Assembly (NCBI RefSeq): GCF_019583405.1
Contig: NZ_SZUU01000004.1
Location: forward strand, 1 to 64,000
DNA length: 64,000 nucleotides
Direction: 5' to 3'
Origin: Bacteroides fragilis
GTDB lineage: Bacteria; Bacteroidota; Bacteroidia; Bacteroidales; Bacteroidaceae
The stretch's first letter is position 1, and the number at the start of each line of letters is the position of its first letter. Under the pieces are notes generated by a model that saw only the letters and a list, made by a program, of their open reading frames with translations, was not told where the DNA came from and did not search any database. Position numbers and translations under genes: made by a program. Shown here one piece after another: positions 1-9,795 of the stretch.

Positions 1-16
1 TTATGTCTGCCTTATT

Positions 17-125
<109 letters not shown>

Positions 126-138
126 TTTTTCAGAGAGT

Positions 139-177
139 TCATCCCCTTGGGTCAGAAGACACGAGGGGATGACTTGT
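139..177 (+). terminator. Hairpin after the 5S gene
   Basis: TCATCCCCT (139-147) and AGGGGATGA (164-172) form a perfect 9 bp stem followed by a T-rich stretch. It is a plausible terminator of the rRNA operon, in addition to the T run at 124-130. The remaining bases up to the end of nadK show no gene; short open frames there overlap nadK or have no coding look. Confidence 0.55.
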
Positions 178-357
178 TTATAGACGTAGGAAAAGAAGGA
201 GGGAGGATAACAACCGAACTGATGCACTCGTTTATAAATAAAGAACTTTACTCTTCCGGATAAACAACATCCCCTGTCAATCATTTTATCAGCTTTATTC
301 GGAATGTTTCTGGTTAAAAGAAGCTGTGTGGGACAGAACCCTAATGGCGAAAGTCAA

Positions 358-379
358 GGAGGCTATGAGAAAAGCCTCC
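358..379 (-). terminator. Possible nadK terminator hairpin
   Basis: GGAGGC (358-363) and GCCTCC (374-379) form a 6 bp GC-rich stem just downstream of the nadK stop on the reverse strand. The following reverse-strand bases are only moderately T-rich, so termination is a guess. Confidence 0.35.
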
Positions 380-403
380 CTGTTATTAGTGATAAATGAA
401 ATA

Positions 404-1276
404 TTATACTCTGCTGTCAGCTCCCCACATCATTTTAGTGCGAAGAGTGTCGAAAAAGATGTGATTAAAGCGTTTTACTACTTTAATGCTATAGTCAGCT
501 CTCCGGATTGTGAGGCGGGTTGTTTCCTTACAGGTTTCGCTACTGCCGTCAATTGCAACCAGGAAATTGTGGCTACGACTTTCTACATCTAAAGTGATTT
601 CCCAGTCATCACAGATCACTATAGGCCTTACGTTTAAACTGTGTGGAGCAACCGGAGTAATTGCGATGGTTTTGGAGTGGGGAACAATGATAGGACCACC
701 TACGCTTAATGAATATGCAGTGGAACCTGTTGGAGTGGCGATAATGAGCCCGTCAGCCTGGTAAGTCGTGAGGTGTGCTCCGTTAATAGCAGTACGGATA
801 CTGATCATGGATGAACTGTCCCGTTTTAATACGGCTATTTCATTGAGCGCATAAGGTGAATCTTGCAAATGTTTGTCGTCACAAAGCAATTGGAGTACAC
901 TCCGTTCTTCAACTGTATAATGGTTCTGGTAGATTTCTTCAATCGTTTCTTCCATTTCTTCCGGGGATACATCTGCTAAGAATCCTAATCGTCCGGTATT
1001 GATACCCAAAATAGGGATTCCTTTGTTACCTACCCGTCGTGCCGCTTTTAGAAAAGTACCATCTCCGCCGATACTGATCACCATGTCTGCATCAAAATAG
1101 TCTTCATCGAACAAATTATCCGCCTTGACGTTCAGTTTTAAGTCGGATTTCAGGAAACGATGAAATTCTCTGCATACACAGATTTCTGCTCCATGTTTTT
1201 CGAGCAAATTGAACAAAGTAGCAGCATGTGAAGACTTCTTGGCTTGGTATGTATTTCCGAAAATGGCAAATTTCAT
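404..1276 (-). CDS. nadK: NAD kinase
   Basis: The 290-residue product is the family's normal length. It makes NADP from NAD and ATP in the cytoplasm. The N-terminal half shows the kinase motif with GGDGT (in [15 protein letters not shown], about residue 70). The C-terminal half has the NAD-binding signature around [16 protein letters not shown]. It is divergent from pdxJ; both use the AT-rich space 1277-1408. The ATG at 1276 fits the family N-terminus (MKFAIFGN). Confidence 0.95.
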   Translation of the reverse strand: MKFAIFGNTYQAKKSSHAATLFNLLEKHGAEICVCREFHRFLKSDLKLNVKADNLFDEDYFDADMVISIGGDGTFLKAARRVGNKGIPILGINTGRLGFLADVSPEEMEETIEEIYQNHYTVEERSVLQLLCDDKHLQDSPYALNEIAVLKRDSSSMISIRTAINGAHLTTYQADGLIIATPTGSTAYSLSVGGPIIVPHSKTIAITPVAPHSLNVRPIVICDDWEITLDVESRSHNFLVAIDGSSETCKETTRLTIRRADYSIKVVKRFNHIFFDTLRTKMMWGADSRV

Positions 1277-1352
1277 GTTGATAAAAGTTTCTAGTGTGTC
1301 GCAAATTTGGGATTTTTTTTCGGTATTGCTGTTATCTTATCGCTAATATTTG

Positions 1353-1360
1353 TACTTTTG
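1353..1360 (+). promoter_or_regulatory. -7 promoter element for pdxJ
   Basis: TACTTTTG matches the Bacteroides -7 consensus TAnnTTTG exactly and lies 48 bp before the pdxJ start. A TTG at 1326-1328 is a weak, rather distant -33 candidate. Confidence 0.6.
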
Positions 1361-1408
1361 CGCAAAACATATGGGTAAAAGGTCCGTATTATATTAAGAC
1401 ATAGAACT

Positions 1409-2122
1409 ATGACTAAATTAAGTGTGAACATAAACAAAGTGGCTACCCTTCGGAATGCCCGTGGGGGAAATGTTCCGAACGTGGTTAAGGTGGCGTTGGA
1501 TTGTGAGAGTTTCGGTGCTGACGGCATAACGGTTCACCCACGTCCGGATGAACGTCATATCCGTCGTTCGGATGTGTATGATTTGCGTCCGTTGCTTCGG
1601 ACTGAATTTAATATTGAAGGATATCCTTCTCCGGAGTTTATTGATTTGGTGTTGAAGGTGAAACCTCATCAGGTGACTTTAGTGCCGGACGATCCTTCTC
1701 AGATAACTTCTAATTCAGGATGGGATACAAAGGCTAATTTTGATTTTCTGACGGAAGTTTTGGACGAGTTTAACGGGGCAGGTATCCGTACATCTGTATT
1801 TGTGGCAGCCGATGCGGAAATGATTGAGTATGCGGCAAAAGCAGGTGCCGACCGTGTAGAGCTATATACCGAACCTTATGCTACTGCTTATCCGAAAGAT
1901 CCGGCAGTGGCTGTTGCTCCTTTTGTTGAAGCTGCTAAAGTGGCCCGCCGGTTGGGAATTGGTCTGAACGCCGGTCACGACTTGAGTTTATTGAATCTGA
2001 ATTACTTTTATAAAAACATACCCTGGCTGGACGAGGTCTCTATCGGTCATGCTTTAATAAGTGATGCGCTGTATCTGGGATTGGAACGTACCATTCAGGA
2101 ATATAAAAACTGTCTTCGCTAA
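1409..2122 (+). CDS. pdxJ: Pyridoxine 5'-phosphate synthase
   Basis: The 237-residue TIM-barrel enzyme condenses 1-deoxyxylulose 5-phosphate with 3-amino-2-oxopropyl phosphate to give pyridoxine 5'-phosphate (vitamin B6). Recognisable blocks are the N-terminus [32 protein letters not shown] (about 45-60), and [13 protein letters not shown] near residue 195. Its stop overlaps the exbB start by one base, so it is co-transcribed with the ExbB-ExbD-TonB genes. Confidence 0.95.
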   Translation: MTKLSVNINKVATLRNARGGNVPNVVKVALDCESFGADGITVHPRPDERHIRRSDVYDLRPLLRTEFNIEGYPSPEFIDLVLKVKPHQVTLVPDDPSQITSNSGWDTKANFDFLTEVLDEFNGAGIRTSVFVAADAEMIEYAAKAGADRVELYTEPYATAYPKDPAVAVAPFVEAAKVARRLGIGLNAGHDLSLLNLNYFYKNIPWLDEVSIGHALISDALYLGLERTIQEYKNCLR

Positions 2123-2844
2123 TGAATGCAATGCTACTATTAGCCCAAGTGGCTATCAACCTGGCTGATTCCGTTGCATCGGCCAACCCTGTACTGACTC
2201 CTGTATCTGCTCCGGCTGAAATGAATATGCTTGATATGGCTATTAAGGGTGGATGGATTATGATTGTTTTGGGAGTACTGTCTGTAGTTTGTTTCTACAT
2301 CCTGTTTGAACGTAACTATGTGATCCGAAAAGCCGGTAAGGAAGATCCGATGTTTATGGAGAAGATCAAAGACTATATTCATAGTGGTGAGATTAAGTCG
2401 GCTATTAATTATTGCCGAACGATGAATACCCCTTCCGCCCGTATGATCGAAAAAGGGATTAGCCGTCTGGGACGTCCGGTGAATGACGTACAGGTTGCTA
2501 TTGAGAATGTGGGAAATATTGAGGTGGCTAAGTTGGAAAAAGGGCTGACTGTGATGGCTACTATTTCAGGTGGTGCTCCGATGCTCGGTTTCCTGGGTAC
2601 AGTAACCGGTATGGTGCGGGCTTTTTATGAAATGGCAAATGCCGGAAGCGGTAATATTGATATCACACTGCTTTCAGGAGGTATTTATGAGGCTATGATT
2701 ACTACCGTAGGTGGTCTGATTGTCGGTATTATTGCTATGTTTGCTTACAACTATCTGGTGATGCTGGTAGACAGAGTGGTTAATAAGATGGAGTCCAGAA
2801 CCATGGAGTTTATGGACCTGCTTAATGAACCTGCACAGAAATAA
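2122..2844 (+). CDS. exbB: MotA/TolQ/ExbB proton channel protein
   Basis: The 240-residue inner-membrane protein is part of the proton-driven motor that energises TonB. It has a hydrophobic N-terminal segment (about residues 45-65), a cytoplasmic middle part, and two C-terminal membrane segments. The first of these is in the signature TISGGAPMLGFLGTVTGM (about 150-170) and the second is near residue 200 (MITTVGGLIVGIIAM). ExbD and TonB genes follow, supporting an ExbB rather than MotA role. The first residues may be a short secretion-like segment (LLLAQVAINLADSVASA). Confidence 0.9.
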   Translation: MNAMLLLAQVAINLADSVASANPVLTPVSAPAEMNMLDMAIKGGWIMIVLGVLSVVCFYILFERNYVIRKAGKEDPMFMEKIKDYIHSGEIKSAINYCRTMNTPSARMIEKGISRLGRPVNDVQVAIENVGNIEVAKLEKGLTVMATISGGAPMLGFLGTVTGMVRAFYEMANAGSGNIDITLLSGGIYEAMITTVGGLIVGIIAMFAYNYLVMLVDRVVNKMESRTMEFMDLLNEPAQK

Positions 2845-2874
2845 GGTGCTGAGATAAAATAGAGTGCGTAGCCA

Positions 2875-2906
2875 ATTGGCACATTGACATATTGGCATAT
2901 TGAAGA
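2875..2906 (+). repeat. Degenerate 8 bp tandem repeat
   Basis: Four imperfect units follow each other in the gap between exbB and exbD: ATTGGCAC, ATTGACAT, ATTGGCAT, ATTGAAGA. The array ends just before the exbD start. Confidence 0.6.
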
Positions 2907-2914
2907 ATTATTTT

Positions 2915-3337
2915 ATGGCATTAAAGCGTCGAGCAAAAATATCACCCAACTTTAGTATGGCATCTATGACGGACGTCATATTCCTGTTGCTTATCTTTTT
3001 TATGATAACTTCAACTGTTGTGTCGCCCAATGCGATTAAAGTGTTATTGCCACAGGGCAAACAGCAAACTTCGGCTAAACCGTTGACAAGAGTTATCATT
3101 GATAAGGACTTGAACTATTATGCAGCGTTCGGTAATGAAAAAGAGCATGCTTTAGGCTTGGAGGAATTGACTCCATTCCTGCAAAGCTGTGCGGATAAAG
3201 AACCTGAGATGTATGTTGCTCTCTATGCGGATGAAACTGTGCCTTACCGTGAGATCGTTAAGGTGCTGAATATCGCGAATGAGAATCATTTTAAAATGGT
3301 GCTGGCTACCCGCCCGCCGGAAACAAGGAAGAAATGA
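2915..3337 (+). CDS. exbD: Biopolymer transport protein ExbD/TolR
   Basis: The 140-residue product has one N-terminal membrane anchor and a periplasmic domain. The signature is SMASMTDVIFLLLIFFMITS, with the aspartate of the proton path in MTDVIF. It works with ExbB to drive TonB. The ATG at 2915 (MALKRRAKISPNF) is preferred over a TTG at 2900 because it fits the family N-terminus and leaves the 8 bp repeat outside the gene. Its stop overlaps the tonB start. Confidence 0.9.
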   Translation: MALKRRAKISPNFSMASMTDVIFLLLIFFMITSTVVSPNAIKVLLPQGKQQTSAKPLTRVIIDKDLNYYAAFGNEKEHALGLEELTPFLQSCADKEPEMYVALYADETVPYREIVKVLNIANENHFKMVLATRPPETRKK

Positions 3338-4176
3338 ACATAAAAAGAAAGAGTGAATATATAGGGGCGTTGGGTGCATTGTTGGTGCATGTGGCTATTA
3401 TCGCTCTTTTGATTCTGGTAAGTTTTGCTGTTCCACGTCCGGACGAAGAAGCCGGCGGTGTACCGGTGATGATGGGAAATGTGGATGCGGCTTATGGAAA
3501 TTATGATCCCTCCACTATGGTGGACGTGGAAGTAATGCCTGAAGAAGTGCCAGCTCCGCAACCCGTACCCGAAGTGGAAGCCGAACAGGAAATGATTACG
3601 CAGACCGAAGAAGAAACGGTTGCTATAAAACCCAAGGTCGAGCCTAAGAAGGAGAAGCTGAAAGTAGAGAAGAAGCCTGAAAAAACAGCCGAAGAAAAGG
3701 CTGCCGAAGCTAAAAAACTTGCTGAAGAAAGGGCAGAGCGTGAGCGCAAGGCCGCTGCAGAAGCTGCCAGTAAACGAGTAGCTGGTGCCTTTGGTAAAGG
3801 CTCGCAGATGGGGGGAAGCAAAGGTAGTGCTACTTCGGGTGAAGGAGTAGAAGGAAGTAAAGATGGCAATTCGTCGACCGGGGCAAAGTCCGGAGTCGGG
3901 GGATATGGAACATTTAATCTTGGCGGACGTTCTATAGGAGAGGGAGGTTTGCCCCGTCCCGTATACAACGTTCAGGAAGAGGGGCGAGTAGTTGTTTCTA
4001 TTACCGTGAATCCAGCTGGTCATGTGATTGCTACCAGTATCAACCGATTGACTAACACGGTAAATTCGACTTTGCGTAAAGCTGCTGAAGATGCGGCTAA
4101 AAAAGCACGTTTTAATGCCGTAAACGGAGTGAACAACCAGACAGGAACGATTACTTATTATTTTAATTTGAAATAA
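3334..4176 (+). CDS. tonB: TonB-family energy transducer
   Basis: The 280-residue protein has one N-terminal membrane helix (about residues 12-32, GALLVHVAIIALLILVSFAV). A long Pro/Glu/Lys/Ala-rich spacer follows (about 70-150), then a Gly/Ser-rich stretch, then a TonB C-terminal domain from about 195 (RPVYNVQEEGRVVVSITVNPAGHV). It transmits force from ExbBD to outer-membrane receptors. The Lys/Glu/Ala coiled-coil-like part also resembles TolA, but there are no tolB or pal genes nearby. Confidence 0.85.
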   Translation: MNIKRKSEYIGALGALLVHVAIIALLILVSFAVPRPDEEAGGVPVMMGNVDAAYGNYDPSTMVDVEVMPEEVPAPQPVPEVEAEQEMITQTEEETVAIKPKVEPKKEKLKVEKKPEKTAEEKAAEAKKLAEERAERERKAAAEAASKRVAGAFGKGSQMGGSKGSATSGEGVEGSKDGNSSTGAKSGVGGYGTFNLGGRSIGEGGLPRPVYNVQEEGRVVVSITVNPAGHVIATSINRLTNTVNSTLRKAAEDAAKKARFNAVNGVNNQTGTITYYFNLK

Positions 4177-4245
4177 TTAATGCTTAAAGTACCGTGTTTT
4201 TAGAAAGGTGGGCTTTGAGTTTATAACATCTAAATGATATAGATT

Positions 4246-4797
4246 ATGGGAACAGTTTATGCATTTTTCGCAGACGGATTTGAAGAAATTGAAGCGCTTA
4301 CTACAATTGATACATTGAGACGCGCTGGTTTAGATGTAGAAATTGTATCTGTTACGCCAGACGAGATTGTAGTCGGTGCGCATGATGTATCTGTGCTTTG
4401 CGATAAGAATTTTGAGAATTGTGATTTCTTTGATGCTGAGTTGCTGTTTTTGCCGGGAGGAATGCCGGGTGCTGCCACTCTGGACAAACATGAAGGGTTG
4501 CGTAAGTTAATTCTTAGCTTTGCGGAGAAAAACAAGCCTATTGCCGCTATTTGTGCCGCCCCGATGGTACTTGGAAAACTGGGACTTCTGAGAGGTCGCA
4601 GAGTAACCTGTTATCCCAGCTTCGAACAGTACCTGGAAGGTGCGGAGTGTACTAACGAGCCGGTTGTCAGAGATGGTAACATCATTACCGGTATGGGACC
4701 GGGTGCTGCGATGGAATTTGCATTGACTATTGTAGATACATTGTTAGGCAAGGAAAAAGTAAACGAGCTGGTAGAGGCCATGTGCGTAAGACGTTAA
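4246..4797 (+). CDS. DJ-1/PfpI family protein
   Basis: The 183-residue protein belongs to the DJ-1/YajL branch. The nucleophile-elbow cysteine is in [11 protein letters not shown] (about residue 103). An acidic residue (FEEIEALT, about residue 13) and a glycine-rich FLPGGMPGA stretch (about 70) are present. Family members act as protein or metabolite repair enzymes (deglycase or glyoxalase activity is debated) in oxidative stress. It lies 5 bp from ispD and may share its transcript. Confidence 0.85.
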   Translation: MGTVYAFFADGFEEIEALTTIDTLRRAGLDVEIVSVTPDEIVVGAHDVSVLCDKNFENCDFFDAELLFLPGGMPGAATLDKHEGLRKLILSFAEKNKPIAAICAAPMVLGKLGLLRGRRVTCYPSFEQYLEGAECTNEPVVRDGNIITGMGPGAAMEFALTIVDTLLGKEKVNELVEAMCVRR

Positions 4798-4801
4798 GCC
4801 T

Positions 4802-5464
4802 ATGTATCGGACTGCTTTGATTGTAGCCGGGGGGAAGGGACTCCGCATGGGAAGTGAACTTCCCAAACAGTTTCTTCCCATTGGCGGAAAGCCTGTATTG
4901 ATGCATACGTTGGAAGCTTTTCATCGATTCGATAAGAGAATGCAGCTTATTCTCGTATTGCCCCGGGAACAGCAGGGGTTTTGGCGGGAACTGTGTGAAA
5001 CGCATGGATTTAACATCAGGCATGAAATTGCCGATGGAGGTGAAACCCGTTTCCACTCGGTTAAAAACGGATTGGCTTTGATAAACGGTATCGGTGGTAT
5101 GGTGGGGGTGCATGACGGTGTTCGTCCTTTCGTATCGCAGGAAGTGATTGCCCGTTGTTTCCGGGAAGCTGCTGTGCGAAAAGCCGTAATTCCTGCCATC
5201 GATGTTGTAGAAACCGTGCGCCATCTCACAGGATCAGGCAGTGAGACTGTAAACCGTAATGATTATAAACTGGTTCAAACTCCCCAGGTATTCGATGCCG
5301 ATTTACTGAGAAGAGCTTATGAACAAGAGTTTACTCCCTTTTTTACTGATGATGCCTCCGTGGTAGAGGCTATGGGAGTTCCTGTCCATCTGGTGGAGGG
5401 AAACCGTGAAAATATAAAAATAACTACTCCATTTGATTTGAAAGTAGCTTCAGCCTTGTTGTAA
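4802..5464 (+). CDS. ispD: 2-C-methyl-D-erythritol 4-phosphate cytidylyltransferase
   Basis: The 220-residue enzyme of the MEP isoprenoid pathway transfers CMP from CTP to methylerythritol phosphate. The nucleotide-binding loop [17 protein letters not shown] is at about residues 8-24. VHDGVRPFV (about 102) and TDDASVVEA (about 180) are further family motifs. Its stop overlaps the recG start by one base. Confidence 0.95.
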   Translation: MYRTALIVAGGKGLRMGSELPKQFLPIGGKPVLMHTLEAFHRFDKRMQLILVLPREQQGFWRELCETHGFNIRHEIADGGETRFHSVKNGLALINGIGGMVGVHDGVRPFVSQEVIARCFREAAVRKAVIPAIDVVETVRHLTGSGSETVNRNDYKLVQTPQVFDADLLRRAYEQEFTPFFTDDASVVEAMGVPVHLVEGNRENIKITTPFDLKVASALL

Positions 5465-7560
5465 TGTTCGATTTAGCTACACGAGACATAAAGTACTTAT
5501 CCGGTGTTGGTCCGCAAAAAGCTGCGGTTCTGAATAAAGAGTTGGAGATTTATTCATTGCATGATCTGCTCTATTATTTTCCTTATAAATATGTAGACCG
5601 GAGTCGCATCTATTACATTCATGAAATAGATGGTAATATGCCGTATATACAGTTGAAGGGAAAGATACTTGGCTTTGAAACTTTTGGTGAAGGGCGGCAG
5701 AGAAGATTATTAGCACATTTCTCGGATGGTACAGGAGTCGTTGACCTCGTGTGGTTTCAGGGTATAAAGTATGTCACAGGTAAGTATAAACTTCACGAAG
5801 AATATATTATCTTTGGTAAGCCGACCGTGTTTAACGGAAGAATTAACGTAGCCCATCCCGATATAGATAATCCCGCTGATTTGAAATTGTCATCAATGGG
5901 ACTCCAACCTTATTATAATACAACGGAGAAGATGAAACGTAGCTTTCTCAACTCCCATGCCATTGAAAAGATGATGGCAACCATTATCGGACAGATTCAG
6001 GAGCCTTTGCCCGAGACACTTTCACCTAAACTAATTGCCGACCATCATCTGATGCCTTTAACGGAAGCTTTACGGAATATTCATTTTCCTTCTAATCCGG
6101 AGCTGTTGAGGAAGGCGGAATATCGTCTTAAGTTCGAAGAGCTCTTTTATGTACAGCTCAATATTCTGAGATATGCCAAAGACCGGCAACGTAAATACCG
6201 CGGTTATGTTTTCGAAACAGTCGGTGAAATCTTCAATACATTTTATTCTAAGAATCTTCCTTTCGAACTGACCGGGGCTCAAAAGCGGGTTTTGAGAGAA
6301 ATCCGGCAGGACATCGGTTGCGGAAAGCAAATGAATCGTCTGTTGCAGGGGGATGTGGGAAGTGGGAAAACACTGGTGGCCTTGATGAGTATGCTGATTG
6401 CCCTTGATAATGGTTTTCAGGCTTGTATGATGGCACCTACTGAGATTTTGGCTAACCAACATTATGATACGGTCAAAGAGTTGTTGTTTGGAATGGATGT
6501 GCGGGTGGAACTCCTGACAGGTTCGGTGAAAGGAAAGAAACGGGAAGCTATCCTTGCGGGACTCCTGACCGGAGATGTACATATATTGATCGGTACTCAC
6601 GCCGTTATTGAAGATACTGTAAATTTTGCTTCTTTAGGATTGGCCGTAATTGACGAACAACACCGCTTTGGTGTGGCACAGCGTGCCAGACTGTGGAGCA
6701 AGAGTATTCAGCCGCCCCATGTATTGGTTATGACTGCTACTCCGATTCCACGTACGCTGGCAATGACACTTTATGGTGATTTGGATGTCTCTGTCATAGA
6801 TGAATTGCCTCCCGGACGTAAGCCGATCTCTACTATTCACCAGTTTGATAACCGGAGAGAAAGTTTATATCGTTCGGTGCGTAAACAAATCGAAGAAGGG
6901 CGCCAGATTTATATTGTATACCCCTTGATTAAGGAGAGTGAAAAGATTGATTTGAAAAATCTTGAAGAAGGGTATTTGCAGATTTGTGAGGAGTTTCCCG
7001 ACTGTAAGGTTTGTAAAGTGCATGGCAAAATGAAACCTGCCGAGAAAGATGCGCAGATGCAACTTTTTATTTCGGGTGAAGCGCAGATTATGGTAGCTAC
7101 TACAGTGATTGAAGTAGGAGTGAATGTGCCTAACGCTTCGGTGATGATTATCGAAAATGCCGAACGCTTCGGACTTTCACAGTTACATCAGTTGCGTGGC
7201 CGGGTAGGGCGTGGAGCCGACCAATCATATTGCATTCTGGTCACCACCTATAAGCTGACTGAAGAGACCCGGAAACGTCTAGAAATAATGGTACGTACCA
7301 ATGACGGATTTGAAATAGCCGAAGCCGATCTTAAACTCCGGGGTCCAGGTGACCTGGAGGGTACACAGCAAAGTGGTATTGCTTTCGACTTAAAGATTGC
7401 GGATATTGCCCGTGACGGTCAACTCTTGCAATACGTGCGTAATATTGCAGAAGAAATAACGGATGCCGATCCGGGCGGCGTGTTGCCGGAGAATGAAATT
7501 CTATGGCGGCAGCTGAAAGCATTGCGCAAGACGAATGTTAACTGGGCTGCCATTAGCTGA
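5464..7560 (+). CDS. recG: ATP-dependent DNA helicase RecG
   Basis: The 698-residue superfamily 2 helicase remodels stalled forks and Holliday junctions. An N-terminal wedge/OB region (about 1-240) precedes the motor. Walker A is LLQGDVGSGKTLVAL (about 293) and the DEAH-type box is DEQH in LAVIDEQHRFGVAQR (about 397). Motif VI is QLRGRVGRGADQSYC (about 577). Length is typical. Confidence 0.96.
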   Translation: MFDLATRDIKYLSGVGPQKAAVLNKELEIYSLHDLLYYFPYKYVDRSRIYYIHEIDGNMPYIQLKGKILGFETFGEGRQRRLLAHFSDGTGVVDLVWFQGIKYVTGKYKLHEEYIIFGKPTVFNGRINVAHPDIDNPADLKLSSMGLQPYYNTTEKMKRSFLNSHAIEKMMATIIGQIQEPLPETLSPKLIADHHLMPLTEALRNIHFPSNPELLRKAEYRLKFEELFYVQLNILRYAKDRQRKYRGYVFETVGEIFNTFYSKNLPFELTGAQKRVLREIRQDIGCGKQMNRLLQGDVGSGKTLVALMSMLIALDNGFQACMMAPTEILANQHYDTVKELLFGMDVRVELLTGSVKGKKREAILAGLLTGDVHILIGTHAVIEDTVNFASLGLAVIDEQHRFGVAQRARLWSKSIQPPHVLVMTATPIPRTLAMTLYGDLDVSVIDELPPGRKPISTIHQFDNRRESLYRSVRKQIEEGRQIYIVYPLIKESEKIDLKNLEEGYLQICEEFPDCKVCKVHGKMKPAEKDAQMQLFISGEAQIMVATTVIEVGVNVPNASVMIIENAERFGLSQLHQLRGRVGRGADQSYCILVTTYKLTEETRKRLEIMVRTNDGFEIAEADLKLRGPGDLEGTQQSGIAFDLKIADIARDGQLLQYVRNIAEEITDADPGGVLPENEILWRQLKALRKTNVNWAAIS

Positions 7561-7606
7561 AAAACGGTTAAACATGTAGCTTTTTTACATAAACATGTTG
7601 CATAAC

Positions 7607-7655
7607 ATATTTCTCTTTATTCCCTCTGTTTATGGAGGTTTAGAGAAATATTTCT
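7607..7655. terminator. Inverted repeat after recG
   Basis: ATATTTCTCT (7607-7616) pairs perfectly with AGAGAAATAT (7642-7651), and an inner CCTC/GAGG pairing extends the stem. T-rich bases follow. It is a likely recG terminator, though AT-rich. No gene is seen between 7561 and 7778. Confidence 0.5.
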
Positions 7656-7721
7656 TTAATTCTGCTATTTGTCTTTATGAAAAATAGTTAAGAGGATACC
7701 TGCCGTTTCGCTTAGAAATGC

Positions 7722-7729
7722 TATCTTTG
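7722..7729 (+). promoter_or_regulatory. -7 promoter element for ndk
   Basis: TATCTTTG is an exact TAnnTTTG match, 50 bp before the chosen ndk start. No clean -33 TTTG is seen at the usual distance. Confidence 0.55.
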
Positions 7730-7778
7730 GAGGAATTTTAAAATAAATGAGCACTTTAACCTTTTGAAACTGTACGTT

Positions 7779-8243
7779 ATGATGGAAAAAACATTGGTCA
7801 TTCTGAAACCTTGTACTCTTCAGCGAGGATTGGTTGGCGAGATTACTCGTCGTTTTGAGCGTAAAGGATTGCGTTTGGCAGGAATGAAAATGGTGCAGTT
7901 GACAGATGAAGTGTTAAGTGAGCATTATTCACATCTTAGTTCGAAACCATTCTTTCAGCGAGTGAAAGATTCTATGATGACGGCTCCCGTTATCGTTTGT
8001 TGTTTTGAAGGTGTGGATGCTATTCAAGCCGTTCGTACATTGGCAGGACCAACTAACGGACGTCTGGCGGCACCGGGGACCATTCGCGGAGATTATAGTA
8101 TGAGTTTTCAAGAAAACATTGTTCATACCTCTGATTCGCCGGAAACCGCAGTTATTGAATTAAACAGATTCTTTAAACCGGAAGAAATATTCGATTACAG
8201 ACAGGCTACTTTCGACTACCTGTATGCAAATGACGAATATTGA
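7779..8243 (+). CDS. ndk: Nucleoside diphosphate kinase
   Basis: The 154-residue enzyme balances nucleoside triphosphate pools by a phospho-histidine mechanism. The catalytic His is in ENIVHTSDSPETA (about residue 116); the usual HGSDS reads HTSDS here. The RGDYS block precedes it. The start is placed at the ATG pair at 7779/7782 (MMEKTLVIL), which fits the family, and not at the TTG 15 bp upstream. Confidence 0.94.
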   Translation: MMEKTLVILKPCTLQRGLVGEITRRFERKGLRLAGMKMVQLTDEVLSEHYSHLSSKPFFQRVKDSMMTAPVIVCCFEGVDAIQAVRTLAGPTNGRLAAPGTIRGDYSMSFQENIVHTSDSPETAVIELNRFFKPEEIFDYRQATFDYLYANDEY

Positions 8244-8266
8244 CTGAATTGAATTAAATAAGACGA

Positions 8267-9148
8267 ATGAATTTCAATTGCATTAAAACAGTAATGATTG
8301 CCGCTGCGGCTATGATCAGCCTGAATTCCTTTTCTCAGGATTTGATTGCCCGTCAGGCACCGATTGACAGAAAATTAAAAAGTGTAGATTCATTAGCATT
8401 GCAGAAACAGATTCGTGCGGAACAGTCTGAATATCCTGCACTGAGTCTGTATCCTAATTGGAACAACCAGTACGTACATGCTTACGGAAAGGATGCTGTA
8501 ATTCCCGATTCCTATACAATCGATCTCACTGGTTTCCACATGCCTACTCCCAGTACCCGCATCACTTCTCCATTCGGGCCACGTTGGAGAAGAATGCATA
8601 ATGGACTCGACATCAAAGTGAACATTGGAGATACCATTGTAGCTGCTTTCGACGGAAAGGTGCGTATTGTGAAGTATGAACGTAGAGGTTATGGTAAATA
8701 TGTCGTTATTCGTCACGACAATGGACTGGAAACCGTATATGGTCACTTATCCAAACAGCTTGTAGAAGAGAACCAATTGGTAAAAGCCGGTGAACCCATT
8801 GCATTGGGAGGAAATACCGGACGTTCAACGGGATCTCACTTGCATTTTGAGACCCGTTTCCTGGGTATTGCCATCAATCCTGCATTAATGTTCGACTTCC
8901 CGAAACAGGATATCGTTGCCGATACATATACATTCAGAAAAACAAGAGGTTACGAACGTAACAAAGCCGGTTCACATGATACTAATATAGCATCGGACGG
9001 CGAAATCAGATATTACAAGGTTAAGAAAGGCGACAGTTTGTCCAGAATCGCTAAACTGCGCGGTGTTTCAGTTAGCACACTTTGCAAGTTGAACCGTATT
9101 ACCACGAAGACAACACTTCGTCCGGGTCAAGTATTGCGCTGTTCATAA
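8267..9148 (+). CDS. M23 endopeptidase with C-terminal LysM domain
   Basis: The 293-residue exported protein has an N-terminal signal (about 1-23, AAAAMISLNSFSQ). A lysostaphin-type M23 domain spans about 95-205. Zinc ligands are visible as HNGLDIKV and HLHFE. A C-terminal LysM domain (YYKVKKGDSLSRIAKL, about 248-292) should bind peptidoglycan. It probably cuts cross-link peptides during wall growth or division. Whether it is an active enzyme or an EnvC-like activator cannot be told, but the ligands look intact. Confidence 0.88.
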   Translation: MNFNCIKTVMIAAAAMISLNSFSQDLIARQAPIDRKLKSVDSLALQKQIRAEQSEYPALSLYPNWNNQYVHAYGKDAVIPDSYTIDLTGFHMPTPSTRITSPFGPRWRRMHNGLDIKVNIGDTIVAAFDGKVRIVKYERRGYGKYVVIRHDNGLETVYGHLSKQLVEENQLVKAGEPIALGGNTGRSTGSHLHFETRFLGIAINPALMFDFPKQDIVADTYTFRKTRGYERNKAGSHDTNIASDGEIRYYKVKKGDSLSRIAKLRGVSVSTLCKLNRITTKTTLRPGQVLRCS

Positions 9149-9168
9149 TAGTTATACTACATAGACGG

Positions 9169-9204
9169 AAGAGGGCACTTTAATATAATTTAGAGTGCCC
9201 TCTT
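9169..9204 (+). terminator. Rho-independent terminator after the M23 gene
   Basis: AGAGGGCACT (9170-9179) and AGTGCCCTCT (9194-9203) form a perfect 10 bp stem with a 14-base loop, followed by TTTCATTTTTC. Confidence 0.85.
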
Positions 9205-9226
9205 TTCATTTTTCTTTAATTATTGT

Positions 9227-9234
9227 TACCTTTG
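9227..9234 (+). promoter_or_regulatory. -7 promoter element for the DUF1599 gene
   Basis: TACCTTTG is an exact consensus match and ends 18 bp before the ATG at 9253, giving a short leader. It rules out the upstream TTG frame start at 9223. Confidence 0.65.
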
Positions 9235-9252
9235 CACACTATTTGTAAGGAA

Positions 9253-9795
9253 ATGAAAGATACCAGGCAACAATTTGAACATGTCATAGCATTATGCCGT
9301 GACCTATTCTCTAAGAAACTGCATGATTACGGTCCTGCATGGCGTATTCTGCGTCCTGCTTCCGTAACAGATCAGATATTTATCAAAGCCAACCGTATTC
9401 GTAGTATTGAAGTAAAAGGGGTGACTCTTGTCGACGAAGGAATCCGTTCCGAGTTTATTGCTATTGTCAACTATGGTATTATCGGGTTGATACAATTGGA
9501 ACTCGGATATGCAGAGTCGGCTGATATAACAGTAGATGAAGCATTGGCTTTGTACGATAAGTATGCAAAGGAAGCATTGGAATTGATGCTTGCCAAGAAT
9601 CATGATTATGATGAGGCATGGCGCAGTATGCGCGTTAGCTCGTATACTGATTTGATACTGATGAAGATTTATCGTACCAAGCAGATAGAGAGTCTTGCCG
9701 GTCAGACATTGGTATCAGAGGGCATTGACGCTAATTACATGGATATGATTAACTATTCTGTTTTCGGATTGATTAAGATAGAATTTGAAGGATAA
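9253..9795 (+). CDS. DUF1599 protein (nucleotide modification-associated domain 1), duplicated
   Basis: The 180-residue protein consists of two similar halves. Half one has HDYGPAWRILRPASVTDQI...VNYGIIGLIQLEL and half two has HDYDEAWRSMRVSSYTDLI...INYSVFGLIKIEF. The family is thought to relate to all-alpha nucleotide-processing folds, but no reaction is established. The promoter-proximal ATG at 9253 was chosen. The next gene overlaps its end by 11 bases, so the two are probably translated together. Confidence 0.85.
   Translation: MKDTRQQFEHVIALCRDLFSKKLHDYGPAWRILRPASVTDQIFIKANRIRSIEVKGVTLVDEGIRSEFIAIVNYGIIGLIQLELGYAESADITVDEALALYDKYAKEALELMLAKNHDYDEAWRSMRVSSYTDLILMKIYRTKQIESLAGQTLVSEGIDANYMDMINYSVFGLIKIEFEG

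Noticed and set aside
3501..3968. Reverse open frame inside tonB rich in Ser/Pro
   Set aside because: A shadow of the Pro/Glu/Lys-rich TonB spacer and its low-complexity codons.
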